Below are positions 37,401-44,529 of a stretch of 64,000 nucleotides of DNA, one piece after another; position 1 is the first letter of the stretch; the number at the start of each line of letters is the position of its first letter. The notes below the pieces were generated by a model that ran no database searches, was not told where the DNA came from, and saw only the letters and a list, made by a program, of their open reading frames with translations. The DNA is from Bacteroides stercorirosoris (GTDB lineage Bacteria > Bacteroidota > Bacteroidia > Bacteroidales > Bacteroidaceae), in assembly GCF_900142015.1 (NCBI RefSeq), contig NZ_FQZN01000008.1, positions 149,502-213,501 of the forward strand. Reading direction: 5' to 3'. The translations under genes and the position numbers were made by a program.

Positions 37401-37643
37401 AACAGACAAAGTAAAATTTCCGTCTACATCCGTAACTACTCCATTAGTTGTCCCCTTTTGAAGGACATTTACACCGATCAGCGGTTCACCGTCTTTGGCA
37501 GCAACCACCGTACCTGAGATTTTGTAATTTGTTTGTGCCACTACGCCCATACAAACCCAAAGCAACAAAAAACATACAGATAAAAAGGGTATCCGGACGG
37601 ATACAGTTCTCTGCAAATCAGATTGGTTCTTTTTCCATTGCAT
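34491..37643 (-). CDS. susC: SusC/RagA-family TonB-dependent transporter
   Basis: From the ATG at 37643 ([13 protein letters not shown]) the product has 1050 residues; the frame opens at a TTG 9 bases earlier. After the signal sequence come a carboxypeptidase-regulatory-like domain ([19 protein letters not shown]), the TonB box region (DEVVVVGYG), the plug with [29 protein letters not shown], and a 22-strand barrel ending in a Phe (VGVNIKF). It imports the oligosaccharide bound by SusD. It is the first gene of the PUL operon. Confidence 0.96.
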   Translation of the reverse strand: [1050 protein letters not shown]

Positions 37644-37649
37644 AAGATA

Positions 37650-37657
37650 CAAATTTA
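37650..37657 (-). promoter_or_regulatory. Possible promoter -7 element for the PUL operon
   Basis: TAAATTTG on the minus strand matches TAnnTTTG but ends only 6 bases before the ATG at 37643. If used, the transcript would be nearly leaderless, so the real start may lie farther upstream. Confidence 0.3.
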
Positions 37658-38010
37658 GTGATTCATAATATTATTCCGGGTGGTTAATCCGGAGACTTAT
37701 ATAAGTCTGATGTCTTTTACATTGACAAATGTAGGCAAGTCTTCACTTTTTTTGTACTCCTTTTACGTAGGAAAGTCTTCATTTTGCGTAAACCTGACTT
37801 TCACTGATTTCTATTTATTTTTTCTCTTTAGTCCAATTTATCCATCAAGGGAATGCTTGCAAGATTCTGTAAAGGTTTTAAAACCCTATCTATTCAAAGT
37901 GATAGTAACCAGACATATTATATCACATAATGCTCATGTTTTCTGATTATCAGTAACAGGCACTTCAAGCCAAAAAGCACTTCCGGAAGATTAAAACCTT
38001 TGTTTATAAG

Positions 38011-38464
38011 AAACAGACCATCTGTTTGCACGTAACAGATGGTCTGTTTTATGTAAACGCATGGTCTTTTTAGTCCAAACAAACCATCTTTTCTACGAAA
38101 ACAAGCAATCTTTTACTTGCCAAGGCTACACCTTTTGCACCATAAGGCTATACCTTTTGTCCCAAAGGGTAATACCATCGACAAAAAAGGGTGTAGCCTC
38201 TCCGAAAAGCAGACGATATTTTTCTATCCCGAAGGAAACGGCGTACCGAGGCAAACAATCGTTTTTCAAGAAAACTCCTTAATATTCCGCCAATAAGGTT
38301 TCAACAAAGCAAGAAGACCTATCTAAAGTCCTATTTTCCCCTCCATTCAGTATCAGTTCGCATTTTTCAAACAGAAAATCCCTGCGTTCTTTCGCACCGT
38401 CTCCTCCTTCCCGTCAAAAGAAAGAAACGTGAGACATCGGGAATAACATTTTGTCATTTTGATA
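38011..38464. repeat. Dispersed ~450-bp non-coding element, copy B
   Basis: This copy has the same anchors in the same order and orientation as copy A (6516-6966), with spacing equal to within one base. Its first part (38011-38198) has nine units of about 22 bases carrying ACCATCTGTT or AGGCTACACC motifs and ends in GGGTGTAGCC. Its 3' part shares CAAACAG(G/A)AAATCC(T/C)TGCGTT and TTTGTCATTTTGATA with copy A. It fills the space between the PUL promoter and clpS. The remaining part, 37658-38010, shows nothing I recognise. Confidence 0.75.
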
Positions 38465-38525
38465 ATCACTTAGTCTCCGATATATATTTGATGAACGTAT
38501 GCAGGACAATGTGCCTCTTTTTTTA

Positions 38526-38533
38526 TACTTTTG
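38526..38533 (+). promoter_or_regulatory. Promoter -7 element for clpS
   Basis: TACTTTTG matches TAnnTTTG and ends 8 bases before the clpS ATG at 38542, so the leader would be very short. Confidence 0.4.
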
Positions 38534-38541
38534 TCCCCATC

Positions 38542-38850
38542 ATGGAACAGCAACAATCATCTTTCAAAGAAAAAGAGCGCACCGGTCTGCGCGAACCGCG
38601 GCGCTTCAAAGTGATAATCTACAACGACGACTTCACTACAATGGAATTTGTCGTGAAGATACTTACTACCGTGTTTTACAAATCACCGGCAGAAGCAGAA
38701 GCGCTGATGATGCAGGTACACAAGAGCCAATCGGCAGTGGTAGGCATCTATACATACGACATTGCACAATCGAAGGTGCAAAAAGCCACCCGCATGGCAC
38801 GCAGCGAAGGTTTTCCGCTCCGGCTCACCGTCGCACCGGAGGAAGAATAA
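38542..38850 (+). CDS. clpS: ClpS, N-degron adaptor of ClpAP
   Basis: From MEQQQSSFKEKER the product has 102 residues, the usual size; the longer frame begins upstream of the promoter. Core signatures are KVIIYNDDFTTMEFVV (the NDD loop and Met that bind the N-terminal residue of substrates), QVHKSQSAVVGIYTYDIAQSKV and the C-terminal PLRLTVAPEE. It hands proteins with destabilising N-terminal residues to ClpA. clpA follows after 17 bases. Confidence 0.96.
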   Translation: MEQQQSSFKEKERTGLREPRRFKVIIYNDDFTTMEFVVKILTTVFYKSPAEAEALMMQVHKSQSAVVGIYTYDIAQSKVQKATRMARSEGFPLRLTVAPEEE

Positions 38851-38867
38851 AAAAAACAGAAAAAGAT

Positions 38868-41096
38868 ATGGATATACAAAATACAGAACATGTGAGCAGT
38901 GCTTTTTCCTCTGCACAAAGAAAAGCACTGTCCTACCGGCACGAATTCATCATGCCCGAACATTTACTGAGTGCATTTCTGGAACAGCCTCCTTTTTTAA
39001 ATGCCCTGCAAGAATTCTTCTGTGACGTTGAGGAACTTTCCCTCTCGTTAGAGAATTACTTCACGGAAGAGTTAGAGAGCATCCCCGAAGGTGTGGACTA
39101 CGAATTGGAAGTTTCAGCACAACTGAACGAACTCATACAACACGCCTATCTGATGGTGAACTATTCGAGTGCCGAGGAACTGAATGTCCCGCATTTGGTA
39201 CAAGGAATGCTTCAGTTGCAGGAGTCCTGGGCAGCCCATTTCCTGAAAGAGACTCTCGGAGAAGACTTACCGGAATTTCTCAGTTCGCTTATTTCACAAT
39301 ACGAAGAAGCGGAAGAAATGGACTATGAACAAACCGCCACGCAGGAGAAGAGCGAGCCCTGGCGAAATTACGTAACTTGCCTGAACGATTGTCTGGAAAC
39401 ACACAATCCACTTATCGGACGCGAAGCCGAACTGGAACGGACCATTCAGGTACTCTGCCGCAAAGAGAAGAACAACCCGCTGCATGTGGGCGAACCGGGT
39501 GTCGGCAAGACCGCCCTCGCCTACGGACTGGCCGCACGCATCGAAGCAGGCGACGTTCCCGAACGACTCTCGGGTTGCCGCATCTACGAACTGGATTTAG
39601 GAACCCTACTGGCCGGTACACAATACCGGGGTGATTTCGAAAAACGCCTGAAGACCATCATGGAAGGTGTGCGAAGCGAAGGCCACGCCATTATCTACAT
39701 AGACGAAATACACAATCTGATAGGTGCCGGACGTACCGGAGACGGTTCTATGGACGCTTCCAATATGCTGAAACCTTATCTGGAAAGAGGAGACATCCGC
39801 TTCATCGGTTCCACCACCTACGAAGAATACAATCGTTACTTTGCCCGCAGCAGAGGATTGGTACGCCGTTTCCAGCAAATAGACATACTCGAACCGAGTA
39901 TTGAAGAAACCATCCACATCGTAGAGGGTCTGAAAGCAAAATATGAAGCATTCCACGGTGTGACCTATCAACCCGACGTCATCCCTTATGCAGTAAAAGC
40001 AAGTGCCCGCTATATCAACGACCGCTTCCTGCCCGACAAAGCCATCGACCTGGTGGATGAAGCGGGAGCCTGGCGCGAGATCCATCCCAACTCTTCCGAA
40101 GAGCAAACCGTGGACAAAACTTTGATAACCGATGTACTGGCCCGCGTCTGCAAAGTAGATGCACTTGCCATGAAAGAAGAAGATACCGCTTCGCTCGAAA
40201 CCTTGTATGCACGTATCAGTAGTAAAATTTACGGACAGGAAGAAGCCGTCCGACAAGTAGTGGAAGCCGTACAGATGTCGAAAGCCGGACTACTGGATGA
40301 AAATAAGCCGTTGGCAAGCCTCCTCTTTGTAGGGCCTACCGGGGTAGGAAAAACCGAAGTTGCCAAAGTGCTGGCCGCCGAACTGGGCATCGCCCTGCAA
40401 CGTTTCGACATGAGCGAATATACCGAAAAGCATACCGTGGCCAAGTTGATCGGTTCACCTGCCGGTTACGTAGGTTATGAAGACGGCGGATTACTGACCG
40501 ATGCTATACGCAAGACTCCCCATTGTGTCCTGTTACTGGACGAGATAGAGAAAGCCCATCCCGATGTGTTCAACATCCTGCTGCAAGTGATGGACTACGC
40601 CGTGCTGACCGACAATAAAGGCCGGAAAGCCGACTGTCGCCACGTGGTGCTTATCATGACCTCAAATGCCGGTGCCCAATATGCCCGTCAGGCATCCATC
40701 GGATTCAGCAGCCAGATTACAGCCGGAGAGGCCATGCTGAAACAGGTTAAGAAAACTTTCAAGCCGGAGTTCATCAACCGTTTATCGGCTACAGTCGTCT
40801 TCCACGATATGAGCCGTGAAATGGCCTCGCTCATACTCGACAAGAAACTCGGAGAACTGAGCAGCAAGCTCGCGGCACGCCAGGTAGAAATGGAATTAAG
40901 TCCCGAAGCCCGAGACTGGTTACTGCAACGGGGATTCCTGCCGGAATACGGTGCACGCGAAATGGACCGTGTAATAGCCTCACACCTGAAGCCGCTACTG
41001 ATGCGCGAAATTTTGTTCGGAAGCTTGAAATCCGGCGGAAAAGCCTGCGTACAAGTAGAGAAGGAAAGCTCAAAACTACAAATCTTAACGAAATAG
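38868..41096 (+). CDS. clpA: ClpA, ATPase subunit of the ClpAP protease
   Basis: From MDIQNTEHVSSAFSS the product has 742 residues; the longer frame runs through clpS in another reading frame and is not real. It has the Clp N-domain (HEFIMPEHLLSAF), a first AAA+ module with Walker A GEPGVGKTA and Walker B IIYIDEIHNLIGAG, and a second module with GPTGVGKTE and VLLLDEIEKAHPDVFN. It unfolds substrates for ClpP, which is not in this window. It lies between clpS and aat. Confidence 0.96.
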   Translation: MDIQNTEHVSSAFSSAQRKALSYRHEFIMPEHLLSAFLEQPPFLNALQEFFCDVEELSLSLENYFTEELESIPEGVDYELEVSAQLNELIQHAYLMVNYSSAEELNVPHLVQGMLQLQESWAAHFLKETLGEDLPEFLSSLISQYEEAEEMDYEQTATQEKSEPWRNYVTCLNDCLETHNPLIGREAELERTIQVLCRKEKNNPLHVGEPGVGKTALAYGLAARIEAGDVPERLSGCRIYELDLGTLLAGTQYRGDFEKRLKTIMEGVRSEGHAIIYIDEIHNLIGAGRTGDGSMDASNMLKPYLERGDIRFIGSTTYEEYNRYFARSRGLVRRFQQIDILEPSIEETIHIVEGLKAKYEAFHGVTYQPDVIPYAVKASARYINDRFLPDKAIDLVDEAGAWREIHPNSSEEQTVDKTLITDVLARVCKVDALAMKEEDTASLETLYARISSKIYGQEEAVRQVVEAVQMSKAGLLDENKPLASLLFVGPTGVGKTEVAKVLAAELGIALQRFDMSEYTEKHTVAKLIGSPAGYVGYEDGGLLTDAIRKTPHCVLLLDEIEKAHPDVFNILLQVMDYAVLTDNKGRKADCRHVVLIMTSNAGAQYARQASIGFSSQITAGEAMLKQVKKTFKPEFINRLSATVVFHDMSREMASLILDKKLGELSSKLAARQVEMELSPEARDWLLQRGFLPEYGAREMDRVIASHLKPLLMREILFGSLKSGGKACVQVEKESSKLQILTK

Positions 41097-41100
41097 CAAC

Positions 41101-41742
41101 ATGGTTTTCCAACTGACTGACGAAATTTCATTTCCCGACCCGCACTATGGTGAGCCCGACGGATTCCTGGCAGTAGGCGGCGACCTTTCCATCGACCGCC
41201 TTATCCTTGCCTACTCCAACGGGATATTCCCCTGGTACGCTTTCCGTGAGGGCGTGATACAATGGTGGTGCCCGATGGAGCGTTTCGTTATTTTCCCGGA
41301 TGAAATCCACATCTCCCACTCCATGCGCACATTTATCAGAAAAGGAGAATACGACCTCAGCGTCAACCAGGCTTTCCACGAAGTAATCCGCGCTTGTGGT
41401 GAGCAAAGAATGAACATGGAAGGTGCCTGGCTTGGTGAAGACATGATAGCTGCCTATACACGGCTGCACGAACAGAATTTTGCCGCAAGCGTAGAAGTAT
41501 GGGAAGGTGAACGCCTGGTGGGAGGATTATACGGAGTAACCTTAGGAAGATGCTTCTTCGGTGAAAGCATGTTCTCACTGGTTCCCAACGCATCCAAATT
41601 AGCCCTTATTTACCTGGCGCAAGTCTTCCGCGAAAATGGAGGGGAACTGATCGATTGCCAGTTCGAGACGCCACATCTGAAATCAATGGGCGGAAGATAT
41701 ATCAGCTACGAAGAGTACATGGAATACTTACGGAAGGATTAA
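41101..41742 (+). CDS. aat: Leucyl/phenylalanyl-tRNA-protein transferase
   Basis: The product has 213 residues. Signatures are GFLAVGGDLSIDRLILAYSNGIFPWY, WWCPMERFVIFP, and the catalytic region GVTLGRCFFGESMFS. It attaches Leu or Phe to proteins with N-terminal Arg or Lys and so creates the N-degron read by ClpS. It starts 4 bases after the clpA stop, completing the pathway in one transcript. Its stop overlaps that of yaaA by 4 bases. Confidence 0.96.
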   Translation: MVFQLTDEISFPDPHYGEPDGFLAVGGDLSIDRLILAYSNGIFPWYAFREGVIQWWCPMERFVIFPDEIHISHSMRTFIRKGEYDLSVNQAFHEVIRACGEQRMNMEGAWLGEDMIAAYTRLHEQNFAASVEVWEGERLVGGLYGVTLGRCFFGESMFSLVPNASKLALIYLAQVFRENGGELIDCQFETPHLKSMGGRYISYEEYMEYLRKD

Positions 41743-42503
41743 ACCAGCGTAAACTGTAAATGGTCATCCGTACTCCGGCTCTCATCGAAAGCAAACCCTT
41801 CCCACGTAAAAGCTCTCAGATCTTCGGGACGCTCTATGCGGTTCCTGATGATGAAACGCGTCATTTCACCGCGGCACATCTTGGCATAGATGACAATCGT
41901 CTTCAACTGTCCGCCTTTCCGGACCTGAAAGTCGGGTGTAATGACACGTACTTCTTCCTCTACCCGCTTCCAGTCGAACAGGTCTTTCATCTCACCGCTG
42001 GCAAGGTTCACAAGTACACCGCCCTGTTGCTTGATATCAGCTATAAACCGCTCTGTCAGTAACGGTTTCCAATAATCAAACATCGTTACTCCTCCCCTCT
42101 CCGGCAGGCGTACATCCCCTTCCAGCCGGTAAGGCTTTATCCCATCCAGCGGGCGAAGCAGTCCGTAGAGAAAAGAGGTGATGCGCAGATGATTTTGCGC
42201 ATAATGGAAGTCATCTGCTGAAAAATCTTTCGGCAATATACGCTTGAAGACGGCACCGGTATATGCGCAAACAGCAGGCATCGGCCGATTGGCTTCCGAA
42301 AAGAAATCCTGATAACGCAAGTAGTTCTCAGCGGCAATCTTAGAGTTCACCCGCAGCAAACGTTCCAATTCTGCGGCAGAGAACTGCCCCATATCCAACG
42401 CATTCTGCACTGCTTCCGCCTGAAAATGAGGAACTGTCATTTCAGGCACTTTCACCGTTGTACGTGCCGCCATCGTTTTGGCACAAGAGATGAATGTCAA
42501 CAT
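41739..42503 (-). CDS. yaaA: YaaA-family peroxide stress protein
   Basis: The product has 254 residues and starts MLTFISCAKTMAA, matching the YaaA start (LLSPAKT). Other family segments are AYTGAVFKRI, ITSFLYGLLRPLDGIKPYRLE and LVNLASGEMKDLFDW. In E. coli YaaA lowers free iron and limits DNA damage under peroxide. It faces the aat gene with overlapping stops, and its 5' side faces recJ, leaving 213 bases as a shared promoter region. Confidence 0.93.
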   Translation of the reverse strand: MLTFISCAKTMAARTTVKVPEMTVPHFQAEAVQNALDMGQFSAAELERLLRVNSKIAAENYLRYQDFFSEANRPMPAVCAYTGAVFKRILPKDFSADDFHYAQNHLRITSFLYGLLRPLDGIKPYRLEGDVRLPERGGVTMFDYWKPLLTERFIADIKQQGGVLVNLASGEMKDLFDWKRVEEEVRVITPDFQVRKGGQLKTIVIYAKMCRGEMTRFIIRNRIERPEDLRAFTWEGFAFDESRSTDDHLQFTLV

Positions 42504-42716
42504 ACCACGTCATTTTAAAGTTTTCGGGAAACAAAGATAAGTATAAATAGGTAATTTCTAATATCCACCGCCATTTCGGAAAGTTTTTCTATAGAATTCA
42601 CCTCCATTTCAAGAGTTTTTCATACCTTTACAGCTTGTTGGAGAGTACGGACTTTTTCGAACGAAAAGAAATCTATTCCAACCCTGAGACAAGAAAAAGA
42701 AAAAACAATATATAAA

Positions 42717-44432
42717 ATGACCCACAAATGGAATTATCAACCCATTACACCCGAACAGGCAGAGACAAGCCAAAAACTGGCCCAGGAATTAGGGATTAGC
42801 CCGATTCTTGGCGGATTATTGGTGAAGCGGGGAATAACGAAGGCACAGGATGCCAAGAAGTTTTTCCGCCCGCAATTGCCCGACTTGCACGACCCATTTC
42901 TGATGAAAGACATGGACTTGGCCGTGGAACGCCTTAATAAGGCAATGGGAAAGAAAGAGCGTATTCTGATTTACGGAGATTATGATGTAGATGGCACTAC
43001 TGCGGTATCCCTGGTCTACAAGTTCATTCAACAGTTCTATTCGAACATTGACTATTACATCCCCGACCGCTACAATGAAGGTTACGGGGTGTCTACCAAA
43101 GGAGTAGACTATGCCGCTGAAAGTGGTGTAGGGCTGATTATCGTACTGGACTGCGGCATCAAAGCCGTAGAGGAAATAACGTATGCCAAAGAAAAAGGTA
43201 TCGATTTCATCATTTGCGACCATCATGTACCCGATGATGTACTGCCTCCGGCCGCCGCTATACTAAATGCCAAACGTCTGGACAATACGTATCCTTACGA
43301 GCACCTTTCCGGTTGCGGCGTAGGATTTAAGTTTATGCAGGCATTCGCCATCAGCAACGGTATCGAATTCCACCACCTTATCCCGCTGCTCGACCTGGTT
43401 GCCGTGAGCATCGCCTCGGACATCGTTCCCATCATGGGCGAGAACCGGATACTTGCTTTCCACGGTTTGAAACAATTGAACAGCAATCCCAGTGTAGGCC
43501 TGAAAGCGATTATCGACGTATGCGGACTCACTGAGAAGGATATTACCGTCAGCGATATCGTGTTCAAGATAGGACCGCGTATCAATGCCTCCGGCCGCAT
43601 CCAGAACGGAAAAGAAGCCGTTGACCTACTGACCGAAAAGGACTTCTCCATAGCTTTGGAAAAGGCCAACCAAATCAACCAATACAACGAAACCCGTAAG
43701 GACCTTGACAAGAGCATGACCGAAGAAGCCAACAATATTGTGGCCGAACTGGACGGACTTGCCGACCGCCGCTCTATCGTGCTGTATAACGAAGACTGGC
43801 ATAAAGGGGTTATCGGTATCGTCGCTTCCCGCCTGACGGAAATTTATTACCGCCCCGCCGTAGTACTGACACGCACGGATGATATGGCAACTGGCTCTGC
43901 CCGTTCCGTATCCGGTTTCGACGTGTACAAAGCCATTGAGTATTGCCGCGACCTGCTGGAAAACTTTGGCGGACACACATACGCCGCCGGACTGTCCATG
44001 AAAGTGGAAAACGTCAATGCCTTTACCGAACGTTTTGAAGAGTTCGTTTCACAGAATATTCTCCCCGAACAGACCAGTGCCCTCATCAATATCGATGCGG
44101 AGATAGACTTCAGGGACATCAGCCCGAAATTCTTCAGCGATCTGAAGAAATTCAACCCTTATGGTCCGGACAATCCGAAACCGGTATTCTGCACGCACAA
44201 TGTGTATGATTACGGTACAAGTAAGGTAGTGGGGCGCGACCAGGAACATATCAAACTGGAACTGGTGGATAATAAATCCAATAATGTAATGAACGGAATT
44301 GCCTTCGGACAGAGCTCACACGTGCGTTTCATCAAAACCAAACGTTCGTTTGACATCTGCTACACCATCGAAGAAAATACTCATAAACGCGGGGAAGTCC
44401 AATTGCAGATAGAGGATATTAAACCTAATTAA
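42717..44432 (+). CDS. recJ: RecJ single-strand-specific exonuclease
   Basis: The product has 571 residues. DHH motifs are visible: LIYGDYDVDGTTAV, IIVLDCGIKA, DFIICDHHVPDD, and the DHHA1 part ending GGHTYAAGLSM. An OB-fold domain closes the protein. It degrades single-stranded DNA 5' to 3' in RecF recombination and mismatch repair. recQ follows 97 bases downstream, a pairing that makes sense because RecQ opens DNA for RecJ. Confidence 0.96.
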   Translation: MTHKWNYQPITPEQAETSQKLAQELGISPILGGLLVKRGITKAQDAKKFFRPQLPDLHDPFLMKDMDLAVERLNKAMGKKERILIYGDYDVDGTTAVSLVYKFIQQFYSNIDYYIPDRYNEGYGVSTKGVDYAAESGVGLIIVLDCGIKAVEEITYAKEKGIDFIICDHHVPDDVLPPAAAILNAKRLDNTYPYEHLSGCGVGFKFMQAFAISNGIEFHHLIPLLDLVAVSIASDIVPIMGENRILAFHGLKQLNSNPSVGLKAIIDVCGLTEKDITVSDIVFKIGPRINASGRIQNGKEAVDLLTEKDFSIALEKANQINQYNETRKDLDKSMTEEANNIVAELDGLADRRSIVLYNEDWHKGVIGIVASRLTEIYYRPAVVLTRTDDMATGSARSVSGFDVYKAIEYCRDLLENFGGHTYAAGLSMKVENVNAFTERFEEFVSQNILPEQTSALINIDAEIDFRDISPKFFSDLKKFNPYGPDNPKPVFCTHNVYDYGTSKVVGRDQEHIKLELVDNKSNNVMNGIAFGQSSHVRFIKTKRSFDICYTIEENTHKRGEVQLQIEDIKPN

Positions 44433-44519
44433 ATGAAGAATGAGAAATGAAAAATGAAGAATTACCATGCGGCACAATTGCGCAGCCAATTCTTCATTCT
44501 TCATTTCTCATTCTTCATT
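44432..44519. repeat. Long inverted repeat between recJ and recQ
   Basis: Two 32-base arms (44432-44463 and 44488-44519) made of GAAGAATGA-type purine-rich repeats differ at one base and flank a 24-base loop. The hairpin fills nearly the whole space between the two genes. It has no T run, so it may be a folded repetitive element that alters recQ expression rather than a true terminator. Confidence 0.75.
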
Positions 44520-44529
44520 CTTCATTTCT

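Noticed and set aside
38061..38282. A 73-residue ORF within copy B
   Set aside because: It reflects the 22-base units; copy A does not keep the frame.
38499..38867. Long N-terminal extension of clpA
   Set aside because: It overlaps clpS in another frame; ClpA homology begins at the ATG at 38868.
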